Position numbers and translations under genes: made by a program
Origin: Bolinopsis microptera
Lineage: Eukaryota; Ctenophora; Tentaculata; Lobata; Bolinopsidae
DNA length: 64,000 bases
NCBI RefSeq assembly: GCF_026151205.1
Contig: NC_087083.1
Location: forward strand, 3,629,460-3,693,459
Reading direction: 5' to 3'
Part shown: positions 10,386 through 22,477 of the stretch, piece after piece
How positions within the stretch are numbered: position 1 is the first letter of the stretch
Layout: every line of letters starts with the position of its first letter
Notes under the pieces: model-generated
What the model was told of the DNA's origin: nothing
What the model saw: only the letters and a program-made list of their open reading frames with translations
Databases searched by the model: none

Positions 10386-13300
10386 CTGAAATAGTTTTAT
10401 ATTTCACTTTATAAATGTAGTGTATTGAAGAGACGGGGGGACGGGAGATGATACTAATAATAGTCTATTAGTTGTAATAGTCTATTAGTTGTAATAGTCT
10501 ATTAGTTGTAATAGTCTATTAGTTGTAATAGTCTATTAGTTGTAATAGTCTATTAGTTGTAATAGTCTATTAGTTGTAATAGTCTATTAGTTGTAATAGT
10601 CTATTAGTTGTAATAGTCTATTAGTTGTAATAGTCTATTAGTTGTAATAGTCTATTAGTTGTAATAGTCTATTAGTTGTAATAGTCTATTAGTTGTAATA
10701 GTCTATTAGTTGTAATAGTCTATTAGTTGTAATAGTCTATTAGTTGTAATAGTCTATTAGTTGTAATAGTCTATTAGTTGTAATAGTCTATTAGTTGTAA
10801 TAGTCTATTAGTTGTAATAGTCTATTAGTTGTAATAGTCTATTAGTTGTAATAGTCTATTAGTTTTAATAGTCTATTAGTTTTAATAGTCTATTAGTTGT
10901 AATAGTCTATTAGTTTTAATAGTCTATTAGTTGTAATAGTCTATTAGTTGTAATAGTCTATTAGTTGTAATAGTCTATTAGTTGTAATAGGGGGGGGGGG
11001 GGCCAATGACTACCAATGGAGACTTTTGGGGACTAATGGGGACTAAAAATCATGGGGACTGGAGGTCAACTCGTTGACGTAATTCACCATTTGTCCCCAT
11101 AAGTCCCCAGAATTTTTGACAGTTATTTATGGTTTCCAAGTTAGTTTAATAACGATACGATCGAGATGTTTTGTCCAAGATAAGAGTAGGATAAACCTGA
11201 CTTAAAAGTAAAATGATAAGCCCGGTTGTAATGTGTTCTACCACTGTACAAGTCAGTTCAGATTGAGGTAAATTGAAGTTTAGCTCTCGTGAAGGTAGAA
11301 GTAGCCGACTCGCTGAACTATCTGAATCTTATAATCGAATGAAAAATCATGAATTAACCCTTCGACTTACCCTCCTAATAATGTTAGATGATGGGTGAAT
11401 GAGTATTTATAACAGCCGTTCTGTGAACAGACTTGGTGATCTTTATTTTAAGGGGGGGGGGGGGACATTTGGGACATTGGAGACAAAGCTTTTGGAGACA
11501 TTGGAGACATTGGAGACACTGGAGACGTAGATGTATGATTGGAGAAAGAGGAGGATCTAGGAGGAGGATGACCCAGGAGAAGGACTCAGGAGGAGAAGGA
11601 GGAGGATGATGACTCAGGAAGAGGACTCAGGAGGACTGAGAAGGAGGAGGACTGAGGATGGTTGTGGAGGATGGCTGAGGAGGATGGCTGAGAAGGATGA
11701 CTGAGGAGGAGGATCTAGGAGGATAAGGACCCAGGAGGAGGAGGACCCAGGAGGAGGAGGAGGAGGACTCAGGAGGAGGACTCAGGAAGAGGACTGAGGA
11801 GAACAGAGAAGGAGGAGGACTGAGGAGTACTGAGGAGGATGGCTGAGGAGGATGACTGAGGAGGATGACTGAGAGGGAGGAGGAGGAGAAGAAGGACTGA
11901 GGAGAAGGAGAAGGAGGAGGACCTAGGAGGATGAGGACCCAGGAGGAGGACTCAGGAGGAAGAGGAAGAGGACTCAGGAGGACTGAAAAGGAAGAGGACT
12001 GAGGAGAACTGAGGTGGAGGAGGACTGAATAGGAGGAAGAGGGGGACTGGGGGAGGACTGAGGATGAAGAAGACTGACGAGAAGGATGAGGAGGAGGACT
12101 GAGGACTGAGGAGGATGAAGAGGAGGAAGACCCAGGAGGAGGAGGGATGAGGACTGAGGAGGATGGCTGAGGAGGATGGCTGAGGAGGATGACTGAGGAG
12201 GATGACTGAGAGGGAGGAGGAGGAAGAGGACTGAGGAGGAGTAGGACTGAGGAGGAGAAAGAGGAGGACCTAGGAGGAGGTGGACCCAGAAGGAGGACTC
12301 AGGAGGAGGAGGAGGAGATCTCAGGAAGAGGACTGAGGAGGACTGAGAAGGACTGAGGAGGAGAAGGAGAAGGTGGAGGAACTAAGAGGAGGATGAACCA
12401 GGAGGAGGACTCTGGACTCAGGAGGAGGACTTAGGAGGAATGAGAAGGAGGAGGACTCAGGAGAACTGATGAGGAGGAGGAGGAGGACTGAATAGGAGGA
12501 GGAGGGGGACTGGGGAGGACTGAGGAGGAGGAGGACTGACGAGAAGGATGAGGAGGAGGACTGAGGACTGAGGAGGATGAAGAGGAGGAAGACCCAGGAG
12601 GAGGAGGGATGAGGACTGAGGAGGACTGAGGAGGATGGCTGAGGAGGATGGCTGAGGAAGATGACTGAGATGGAGGAGGAGGAAGAGGACTGAGGAGGAG
12701 GAGTGGGACTGAGGAGGAGAAAGAGGAGGACCTAGGAGAAGGAGGACCCAGAAGGAGGACTCAGGAGGAGGAGGAGATCTCAGGAAGAGGACTGAGGAGG
12801 ACTGAGAGGGAGGAGGACTCAGGAGTGCTGAAGAGGATGACTGAGGAGGAGGAGGAGAAGGAGAAAGACTGAGGAGGAGAAGGAGAAGGTGGAGGAACTA
12901 AGAGGAGGATGAACCAGGAGGAGGACTCAGGAGGAAGAGGAGGAGGACTCAGGAGGAGGACTTAGGAGGAATGAGAAGGAGGAGGACTGAGGAGAACTGA
13001 GGAGGAGGAGGAGGAGGACTGAATAGGAGGAGGAGGAGGGGGACTGGGGAGGACTGAGGAAGAGGAGGAGGATGAAGAGGACCCAGGAGGAGGAGGACTG
13101 AAGAGGAGGATGAGGATGAGGACTGAGGAGGAGGAGGAGGACTGAGGAGGATGGCTGAGGAGGATGACTGAGAGGGAGGAGGAGGACTGAGGAGGAGGAG
13201 GAGAAGGACTGAGGAGGAGAAGGAGGAGGACCTAGGAGGAGGAGTACTGATGAGGAGGACTGATGAGGATGGCTGAGGAGGATGGCTGAGGAGGATGGCT

Positions 13301-13969
13301 GAGGAGGATGGCTGAGGAGCACGGCTGAGGAGGATGGCTGAGGAGGATGACTGAGGAGGATGACTGAGAGGGAGGAGGAGGAGGAGGAGGAGAAGGACTG
13401 AGGAGGAGGAGGAGAAGGAGGAGGACCTAGGAGGAGGAGGACTCAGGAAGAGGAGGAGGACTCAGGAGGAGGACTTACAAGGAGGAGGACTGAGGAGAAC
13501 TGAGGAGGAGGAGGATGAGGACTGAATAGGAGGAGGATGGGGACTGGGGGAGGATGTGGACTGGGGGAGGACTGAGGAGGAGGGGGACTTGGGGAGGACT
13601 GATGAGGAGGAGGAAGACTGACGAGAAGGATGAGGAGGAGGACTGAGGAGGAGGACTGATGATTGAGGAGGAAGAGGAGGATGATGAAGAGGAGTAGGAG
13701 GACCCAGGAGGAGGAGGACCCAGGAGGTCCGGAGGAGGACCCAGGAGGTCCGGAGGAGGAACCAGGAGGAGGACCAAGGTCCCAGGAGGAAGACTCAGGA
13801 GGAGGAGAACGACTGAGGAGGACTGAGTGGGAGGAGGAGGAGGAGGAGGAGTCTCCAAAAGCTGTGTCTCCAATGTCTCCAATGTCTCCAATTAAGCTGT
13901 GTCTCCAATGTTTCCAATGTCTTTGTCTTTTTCAAAAAGATAAGGTGCGGGAGACATTGGAGACATGTC

Positions 13970-14001
<32 letters not shown>

Positions 14002-17000
14002 TTTAAGGCAAGCACTCTTTTGTGAATATTTCCATAAATGATCGTCAAAAACAAAAGAAACCAACGCCAATTTCAAATTACTGAGCATATCATTTCAGAC
14101 AAATAAATACAAAAGTAATAAGAAAAATTTATAATGCGTTTATTTTCCTTGCGCTACAACTCGTGTTACTAGATCAATCTGATAAAATAAGCGTATATAG
14201 ATGCAATATGTCTCCTTAATGTTGTCATTGGTAGTCGCCCCCGCCCCCTCCCTTAATTTACCTGAGGTACTCTAACAGCCCTCAAGTAGCTCCCAAGAAG
14301 TCAGGAATGTCCAGTGACCATTTATAAATATTCTAGACTTCAGTCTTGAGAAGTTTACGATCTGGTCTGGAGAAGCCAGATTTTTTGAAATCTAAATGGG
14401 GACTAATGGAGACTTTTGGGGACTAATGGGGACTAAAAATCATGGGGACTCGGGGTAAAATCGTTGACGTAATTCCCCAAGTCCCCAAAAGTAGTCATTG
14501 GCCCCCCCCCCCCTGTAATAGTCTATTAGTTGTAATAGTCTATTAGTTGTAATAGTCTATTAGTTGTAATAGTCTATTAGTTTTAATAGTCTATTAGTTG
14601 TAATAGTCTATTAGTTGTAATAGTCTATTAGTTGTAATAGTCTATTAGTTGTAATAGTCTATTAGTTGTAATAGTCTATTAGTTGTAATAGTCTATTAGT
14701 TGTAATAGTCTATTAGTTGTAATAGTCTATTAGTTGTAATAGTCTATTAGTTGTAATAGTCTATTAGTTGTAATAGTCTATTAGTTGTAATAGTCTATTA
14801 GTTTTAATAGTCTATTAGTTGTAATAGTCTATTAGTTGTAATAGTCTATTAGTTGTAATAGTCTATTAGTTGTAATAGTCTATTAGTTGTAATAGTCTAT
14901 TAGTTGTAATAGTCTATTAGTTGTAATAGTCTATTAGTTGTAATAGTCTATTAGTTGTAATAGTCTATTAGTTGTAATAGTCTATTAGTTGTAATAGTCT
15001 ATTAGTTGTAATAGTCTATTAGTTGTAATAGTCTATTAGTTGTAATAGTCTATTAGTTGTAATAGTCAATTAGTTGTAATAGTCTATTAGTTGTAATAGT
15101 CTATTAGTTGTAATAGTCTATTAGTTGTAATAGTCTATTAGTTGTAATAGTCTATTAGTTGTAATAGTCTATTAGTTGTAATAGTCTATTAGTTGTAATA
15201 GTCTATTAGTTGTAATAGTCTATTAGTTGTAATAGTCTATTAGTTGTAATAGTCTATTAGTTGTAATAGTCTATTAGTTGTAATAGTCTATTAGTTGTAA
15301 TAGTCTATTAGTTGTAATAGTCTATTAGTTGTAATAGTCTATTAGTTGTAATAGTCTATTAGTTGTAATAGTCTATTAGTTGTAATAGTCTATTAGTTGT
15401 AATAGTCTATTAGTTGTAATAGTCTATTAGTTGTAATAGTCTATTAGTTGTAATAGTCTATTAGTTGTAATAGTCTATTAGTTGTAATAGTCTATTAGTT
15501 GTAATAGTCTATTAGTTGTAATAGTCTATTAGTTGTAATAGTCTATTAGTTGTAATAGTCTATTAGTTGTAATAGTCTATTAGTTGTAATAGTCTATTAG
15601 TTGTAATAGTCTATTAGTTGTAATAGTCTATTAGTTGTAATAGTCTATTAGTTGTAATAGTCTATTAGTTGTAATAGTCTATTAGTTGTAATAGTCTATT
15701 TCAAGGTGGAGTTTTCTGGAAGACTACTCCACATATTGGGACTGTACCATGATAACACACTTGTAAATACTGATTATAAACCTCAAAAGAGTCCGTGAGA
15801 AGTCCGTTTAAGTTTTGGAGATCTCGTCGGAGCGTTGTTATCCGGTCCCGTAAACTAGTCATGTGCAGTAACTCCTCGTGGGCAACAACCCCCCGTCTCT
15901 ACCCAAATAATATGGTGAGTGCTGCGTGAGATAATGCCTGAACGCGTTCGTGCAAACTAACACTACTTTAACTGTGTGTTCGTGCAAACTAACACTACTA
16001 GAACTGTGTGTTCGTGCAAACTAACACTACTAGAACTGTGTGTTCGTGCAAACTAACACTACTAGAACTGTGTGTTCGTGCAAACTAACACTACTAGAAC
16101 TGTGTGTTCGTGCAAACTAACACAACTTTAACTGTGTGTTCGTGCATACTAACACTACTAGAACTGTGTGTTCGTGCAAACTAACATTACTACAACTGTG
16201 TGTTCGTGCAAACTAACACTACTTTAACTGTGTGTTCGTGCAAACTAACACTACTTTAACTGTGTGTTCGTGCAAACTAACACTACTTTAACTGTGTGTT
16301 CGTGCAAACTAACACTACTAGAACTGTGTGTTCGTGCAAACTAACACTACTGTGTGTGTTCGTGCAAACTAACACTACTATGTGTGTTCGTGCAAACTAA
16401 CACTACTTTAACTGTGTGTTCGTGCAAACTAACACTACTAGAACTGTATTTACTTACAGTCGGTATGTTGATAGGAGGAGCACCAATAGAGTCGCCCGCA
16501 CTTGAAATGTTCCTGCGAATAAAATTAATGAATAATATAATAAGCTTAAAGTTATTAAAGATTTGCTACTTATATTACGGATGACAGAATATAATATTTA
16601 GTTTATCTGCACTACATACACACTATGTCTGTACCTTGCGTTGATTGGATCTTGAGAAGCTTGAAAAGTAACATCCTGAAAAATAATAATTTAACTCATG
16701 TATTTCCAACATGAACATTGATCATCTCTTTAAAAAATGTTGAGGCAGTGCTACTGAAACCCAAATTGGGTCACTGCTATTAATTGTGCACCGATTTGAC
16801 TTTTAAAATGATGTTATCAGTTTGGTTTTGCTCAATAGAAATATCTCCCCTCCTTACCAAATGTCGACTGTATGATCGCAGGCGCCTGGGGTTCGAATGG
16901 TTTGTGACTCTGGTCAGGGGGCTAACAATAACTCCTTCACTGGTCAGGTCGCGCATTACATTCTGAAACAATATTGTCAAAATTTGATTTAACTATGTTA

Positions 17001-18325
17001 CTCATCTGATTGTGAGAGCTAACATTTTAACCCCCCCCCCCCCCCTCTCTGTAAGCCATTTTACACATAACTGTGGTGTAGCAATTACCAAAATTTACTT
17101 AACTCTTCTCAACAAATGCACAGATCTTGTGTATTCTTATTAAAGAGGAAGACTACTAGTCGGGATAATGTTCCAGTTTCACAGATCAGCTCACTGTACT
17201 GATCTGACCGTACTTCAATATTTGGCTCAAGTGTCAGTCGGTGTTTTAACGGCTAGTAAGCTGTCCCTCATTGGTTGTGCGACATGTAAAAGTGTACACA
17301 TGTGTACACAAAATGCGCTAATTCGATGACGATTGTCACACTCTCTTTGAAGTTTCGAGCGCGCGTCGCTAAAATTGTGTGCGCGCGGCTTAGTCCAGAC
17401 TTTATACGATTGGCGAACGCGCGTTCCATCAAAAAGCCATAAGAGACCGAATTACAGGGGGACATTCTATGCCATTGTACAATAATTCATTGCCAATGTT
17501 CAGAGTTACATTTTCCTTTTGGGGCTGATGCAGGTAAGATAATTACTTATCTACAATTAATCAATTCGATCATTTCTTCATTTTTAAAAATCGTATCACA
17601 AAGAGAAGTTTCCCTCGTTTAAAAAAAGATTTCAATGTACAAGTACTCAGTGGCGTAATGAAGGGCCCCGCTGACCCCGCTGTGCAGGGGGGCGCCGTCT
17701 TAGGGGGCGCCAAATCGTCGTTTGAATGTGGGACAATTTCGAAAACTTAACTAAAGTACTAGCAAAACTGCGCGTTTTGCTCTAGATACACACTTTTTTA
17801 GAGATTTTACCGGCGTATCCTCTAAAATCACCTAATTTGTTCAAATTTAGGGAGGGGCACCAAAAGGGGAGGGGGCGCCAACAGGGGGGCGCCTTTTCGG
17901 CGGGGGGGGGGGGGGGGGGGGGGGGGCGCCAACAGGCAACGTTACGCCACTGCAAGTACTTCTCAGAATTCAGACGTAATTGTTCGCCGGACCAACTCAA
18001 GGTTGTTAACAGGTCAATTGTAAATAATCAACTGTGTTGTGCAATGTTTTTGCAAAAAAGACGCTGTCATGGAGAACATATTACAAACAAAGAAGAATAT
18101 TATATTATATAAGTGAACTGTACCATGAATTGCCCATACTGTCTGGAGCGTATAGGGCGGCGCGCAGTGGGTCTGCGAGCTCTATACCGCGACACTGAGT
18201 GTGCATTCCGTCTCACTCCAACTCCTTCAGTGGGACTCGAGCGCTGCACAAACTGCCTTAAAAAACGGGAAATCAGACTTGGTATCATTCTGTGAGGGTC
18301 CAGGGTTAGAAAACAGGTTATCACA

Positions 18326-18381
<56 letters not shown>

Positions 18382-21300
18382 CAAATTGCAAGACACACAG
18401 ACACACAATTATATATTTTGATATTTTATTATTTTCAATATCTCAGGCTCTAAATTGATTCTAGATAAGCTAAATGGAAATAGAAATTTGGAAAATTTCC
18501 TTAACGAGGGGGCAGTAAGGAACAGTCACCCCACTACATGTAATATAATAATACTGTAATATAATAATACTGTAATATCTATGGCCGCAAAAATTAAGGC
18601 CAACAAAATGGAAAGCCAACATAACAATGGAACGATTACTACCATTGTCTGGCATTGCACCAGCGCATTAATCGCACTGTTAACTAATTCAGAGCAGTTA
18701 CAGGGTGATGTGAACTAAACTCTGTGAAAATTACAGCTTTGGTAAAACTATCATTAATAATCACTCATTATGTCTCAACCACTAATTTAAATAGCTTCTC
18801 AGATTATTGAAAACCATTTAAAATACTCACAACACGCAAACAAATACAGATAATATTATGTAATAACTGTATTACACTATACTAGTAGTGTGAGTAGTTT
18901 CCTGGTGGAGACTAAAAACAAGAAACCATAAACACAGACACACAGACAGACAGACATACAGACAGACACAGACAGTCACACAGACAGACACACAGACAAA
19001 CACACATACAGACACACAGACACACACACAGACACACAGACAGAAAAACTACTAGTAGTACTCACCAGGTCACTGACTGTCCTCTGTCTTCTCTGTCCTG
19101 TAAATAATATTCACTACATTATATACATTATGTATAATATGTATATGTTCATATATAACGTACCATTATACACTATATAATGAACATTATCTTTATGATC
19201 ATTATCTTTATTGTGTAAATTTACGTAGATAAAAGTTACTGTGAACAGCACTAAGGCTCGTGTGTTTCCAGTTTGTCAGATGGAGATGGTGGAAGGCTTT
19301 ACTGTACTTACAATAACGTTAGTAATAATCGGTTCATCATCATCAGGGACAGGTATGGGGTTTGTTGGACGCGTTACCATGACAACGTTATCAACTCTGT
19401 AAAGAGTACAGAAAGTTGTGTTATATAATAGTAAATGATGTTACTACTGTCTTTCATATTTTAGTATGCTAGATTTGTTATCTCACTTCGCCAAAATTCG
19501 TATTTACCCTTAAGTTAATCTACCCCTGCCCCTGCCCCTGCCCCTGCCCCTGCCCCTGCCCCTGCCCCTGCCCCTGCCCCTGCCCCTGCCCCTGCCCCTG
19601 CCCCTGCCCCTGCCCCTGCCCCTGCCCCTGCCCCTGCCCCTGCCCCTGCCCCTGCCCCTGCCCCTGCCCCTGCCCCTGCCCCCATTGTATCTGACCTGTT
19701 ACTAGGACCGGGTTGATCCTCGTCGGTTACCATGACAACGTTATCTTCTCTTATCATGACAACGCCCTCCGATCTCCTAGCTCGTTTTGAAGTTTGATAT
19801 CGAGCTGAAATAATAATTTTCACTTGATTATCCATATTATCTAATTGAGAATTGAGGTACGGTTGAAAGTTGAAACTATGGAAATTTAATGAAAGTCCGT
19901 TAGTCGGAGAGAAATTTAGATACAATGGTTTCTGTATATATCTATGTTGATAGAAATTGCAGGTATTTCTTTAAACATTAAGAGTTTCTGCAACTTAATC
20001 TCTGTTATGCATTTCATAAACATTACACAGTGATCCGGCTAATGTGATAACGTTATCAATATATTGATTATTGGTTAAAGTTAATTGTCTTATCTATATG
20101 TATATTTACCATCATGTTTACCTGAAATTAGTATATTTAGTATAATTACCTGAAATTAGTTGAAGTGTTTCTGTCATGATGTACCCAAGCGTGAGAAACA
20201 TAACCTTCGAAATTACGGACTGCATAGTGTTACCATGCCTACAGTGTTACCGTGTTTAGTGTTACCATGACTACAGTGCAGTGTTACCATGACTACCATG
20301 TTACCATGACTACAGTGTTACCATGACTACAGTGTTACCATGACTACCATGTTACCATGACTACCATGTTACCATGACTACAGTGTTACCATGACTATAG
20401 TGTTACCATGACTACAGTGTTACCATGACTACAGTGTTACCATGACTACAGTGTTACCGTGTTTAGTGTTACCATGACTACAGTGTTACCGTGTTTAGTG
20501 TTACCATGACTACAGTGTTACCATGACTACAGTGTTACCATGACTACAGTGTTACCGTGTTTAGTGTTACCATGACTACATTGTTAACATGACTACATTG
20601 TTAACATGACTAGAGTGTTACCGTGTTTAGTGTTAACATGACTACATTGTTAAGATGACTACAGTGTTACCGTGTTTAGTGTTACCATGACTGCTTAAAG
20701 TGCGGATAATTTGGCGAATAGTACGGCGAGTCTGGGCAGCAAATTTGTTTCACCTCTTTTGGTTAATCAGGAGGGGGAGGCGGAAAATTCGGCTGAATTC
20801 GGTTCCGGCTTTATTATCCGGTTACGGTCCGGTTTAAAAGCTGCTTAGCCGGGAAACGGCAAATAGTGTGATTATCCGCACCTGCCGCACTTATGCGTTG
20901 CCTGTGACTAGTGACTACTACTACTAAAACGGCTCTTTCAAGTTTATCTAACAAACAAAAGTAAGCTTTTAAAGTGGACTAAAAAATACAGTCCTAGTGT
21001 TACCATGACAACTTGACAATCTACCAATGATTCGGAACAACTGCAAACACCGAACACATAGTTACACAGTGCAACAACTAAACTAGCTATTTTTAGTAAT
21101 ACACAGTGCTAATATATACAGATATAACACACTAATATATAGACACATGTTGATAATACAGTACCTAGTCACGGGATAACATGTGTCATGGTGTATTTTG
21201 GGCTTGCTTTTAACGGAAACATATTGACCAAATTAGTGCAAACATTATATCTTGTAATTTGCATTATTTTACATTTGCTTTACCTTTTACATACTTGCTC

Positions 21301-21988
21301 TTCCTAATTCAATATCATGATTAGGTTAAATAATCAATAAAGCTAGTTTGATTATTGCAATTATTTATTGTCCTACTACAAGGCAGTGATATTATTGTAT
21401 ATTACTAGTGTAACCCAAGATAACTCTGATTCTTAAACAGCTGCAATTTTTAAATATTTGAAACTTTACTACTACTACTATTTACCTGTACTTTCTGTTT
21501 CAGTGGCTTCTCCATCATCGTCGGAGATTACAACACATTCCCTCTCAGTGACCATGACGACACTGTCTTGTTGTGTCTCAGTAACTGTGTCAGTAAATCC
21601 CTCATCTACTGCATCTACATCATCTACTACAGCAGAGTCTTGTTCTACAGGTGTGTTAGAAGTACTGCTCTCTGGACCTTCACTCTCCTGAAACAGTGCT
21701 TAATAATAAATAGTAATAAATAATACTAAATAGAACTAAACAACATGTCATCTCTTGTGGTAAAATGCTCCCAAATCTTATAATGATATTAATAACTGAA
21801 AATATTCAGGCCTAGTTGAGATATTGAGATAGTTCTAATGAAAATATGATTATGGACTTGTGTTCATATCAAAAGAAAATTAAAATTACGAATATGCAAA
21901 AAATAAAATAATGTAAATTATAAATCTTACCATTATAGCTTCTCAATGTTTTTAATCTACTGGGCATCAATCCATCATTCGCTACAAT
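9258..21988 (-). CDS. SIM-rich RING-H2 E3 ubiquitin ligase, multi-exon (candidate STUbL)
   Basis: Minus-strand exons that join in phase with GT-AG borders: 21486-21687, 19696-19804, 19312-19396, 19066-19092 (27-nt micro-exon; acceptor slightly ambiguous), 16858-16962, 16635-16675, 16458-16512, 15782-15898, 10259-10385, 9258-9397. A likely first exon is 21931-21988 with ATG at 21965-21967; it needs an acceptor about 10 nt inside the next exon to keep frame, so the 5' end is tentative. The protein is about 345 aa: acidic Ser/Thr-rich N-terminus with hydrophobic-acidic SIM-like motifs (VVMVTE, CVVISDDD, VVMVTDED, VVMVTRP), a coiled-coil segment (LHMTSLRDRITTLRRDL), and a C-terminal RING-H2. Such ligases (RNF4 and Arkadia are the known models) bind SUMO chains and ubiquitinate the carrier. 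Orthology is not clear; the RING resembles RLIM/RNF38 types too. Introns carry large minisatellites. Confidence 0.75.
9405..10205. repeat. 30-bp minisatellite of X-box-like palindromes
   Basis: About 26 copies of a unit with GTTACAAAACACAATGTAAC followed by CATGGTAACTT. Many units hold the palindromic core GTAACCATGGTAAC, which fits the RFX X-box consensus GTNRCC-N2-RGYAAC; others have GTAACTATGGCAAC. It fills the intron that splits the RING finger. Confidence 0.85.
10462..10990. repeat. 17-bp minisatellite TAGTCTATTAGTTGTAA (left part)
   Basis: About 31 nearly identical 17-bp units. The array resumes at 14514 after a 3.5-kb insertion. High homogeneity suggests recent expansion. Confidence 0.95.
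10991..14513. mobile_element. 3.5-kb non-autonomous transposon inserted in the 17-bp satellite
   Basis: Ends are inverted: a G-run plus CCAATGACTAC on the left and GTAGTCATTGG plus a C-run on the right. The flanks are TGTAATAG on both sides (10983-10990 and 14514-14521), an 8-bp TSD, though the repeat-array target makes this less decisive. Subterminal direct repeats of about 90 bp contain GGGGACTAAAAATCATGGGG (near 11040 and 14430). There is no transposase ORF. A GGA-rich block bounded by G and C runs (11451-14001) fills the middle. Confidence 0.75.
11451..14001. repeat. Polypurine GGA-rich block bounded by G- and C-runs
   Basis: From about 11540 to 13850 the plus strand is nearly all purine, made of degenerate GAGGAGGACTGAGGAGGA and GAGGATGGCTGAGGA units in higher-order duplications. 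It starts after a G-run at 11451 and ends with a C-run at 13971-14001; TTTAA flanks both sides, so it may be a separate nested insertion. Serine/proline-rich minus-strand ORFs here are only a product of the repeat. Confidence 0.8.
14514..15701. repeat. 17-bp minisatellite TAGTCTATTAGTTGTAA (right part)
   Basis: About 70 copies of the same unit as at 10462-10990. It ends about 80 bp before the donor side of the RING-gene coiled-coil exon. Confidence 0.95.
15938..16447. repeat. 32-bp minisatellite with TGTGTTCGTGCAAACTAACA
   Basis: About 16 units with variants CTACTAGAA and CTACTTTAA at the end. It stops 11 bp before the splice donor of RING-gene exon 16458-16512. Confidence 0.9.
16963..17647. 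other. Intron sequence of the RING gene
   Basis: No exon seen. Contains a C-run at 17031-17045 and a GCGC-rich patch at 17350-17430. Confidence 0.4.
17648..17952. mobile_element. Complete hAT-type MITE (CAGTGGCGTAA...TTACGCCACTG)
   Basis: 305 bp with terminal inverted repeats CAGTGGCGTAA and TTACGCCACTG and a perfect 8-bp duplication CAAGTACT (17640-17647 and 17953-17960), diagnostic of hAT elements. The inner part has GGGGGCGCC blocks around long G-runs and a conserved GTGGGACAATTTCGAAAAC core. No ORF. Confidence 0.92.
18326..18381. repeat. (ACGC)n microsatellite
   Basis: About 13 perfect GCAC/ACGC units in a RING-gene intron. Confidence 0.95.
18930..19045. repeat. (CAGACA/CACACA)n microsatellite
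   Basis: Mixed CAGACACACAGACAGACA units ending about 20 bp before the micro-exon of the RING gene. Confidence 0.85.
19312..21687 (-). CDS. SIM-coding exons of the RING ligase gene
   Basis: Three exons (21486-21687, 19696-19804, 19312-19396) join in phase. Each carries at least one Val-rich core next to acidic or Ser/Thr residues: SVVMVTERE and CVVISDDDGE, then NVVMVTDEDQ, then NVVMVTRP followed by PDDDEP. Four such motifs within about 130 residues are typical of polySUMO-binding ligases. The VVMVT motifs are encoded by near-identical DNA (GTTGTCATGGTAAC and a variant). Confidence 0.7.
19517..19683. repeat. (CCCCTG)n hexamer array
   Basis: About 28 perfect hexamers starting 13 bp after the donor of exon 19696-19804 on the minus strand, where the RNA reads (GGGGCA)n, a possible G-quadruplex former. 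The Gly-Ala ORF across it is a repeat product. Confidence 0.95.
20226..20690. repeat. About 18-bp minisatellite AGTGTTACCATGACTAC
   Basis: About 25 units with variants ending GTGTTTAGTGTTACC. Intronic in the RING gene. Confidence 0.85.
20691..21485. other. Intron sequence of the RING gene
   Basis: AT-rich; no exon or repeat recognised. Confidence 0.4.
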
Positions 21989-22477
21989 CTGTAATATATC
22001 TATATAGCATAATATATCAGCTATGATAATATCAGTAGAAAGTTAAACACAAAACAGCTTACTTTTACAAAATAAAATGACTGGTTAAAAATGATATTGT
22101 AGTTAGAACTACAACTATTACTACATTATTACTAATATTCACTAATTGGTATAATTTTCCCAACAGTTTCGATTTTACGTAAGTAAGTAATTTCTAATTT
22201 GATACCTTTCCTTAAAACACTAATAAACAGTCTAAATGATAAGTAAATTAGTTAATTATATTTGTTGTAGACATATAACTAGTATAACAGGACATTAAAA
22301 TATACCGTGAATAAATTAAAATTTTGAAACTTCCAGATATCGTCGAAATTCCCGTCGTTAAAAAAGAACAATGCACTGTTCGTTAACATTAAAAGAACTA
22401 GTGTGATCGAAATACCGTCAACAGAAAGAAAACTGTGAAAATGATATCGTGTCCCATTGTTGCTATTGTCACTAAAC

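Noticed and set aside
12927-14088. Ser/Pro-rich minus-strand and Arg/Glu-rich plus-strand frames
   Set aside because: Products of the GGA-rich purine repeat and C/G runs, with no splice or domain support.
17897-17924. Gly-rich coding sequence across G-runs
   Set aside because: Part of the hAT MITE G-run; length uncertain and no gene context.
18113-18295. Small Cys-rich ORF on plus strand (NCPYCLER, CTNCLKK)
   Set aside because: Two CxxC pairs look like a zinc ribbon, but it is short, lies in an intron, and has no domain match or upstream signal.
19515-19925. Gly-Ala repeat protein on minus strand
   Set aside because: Read-through of the real exon into the hexamer array past a good splice donor at 19695.
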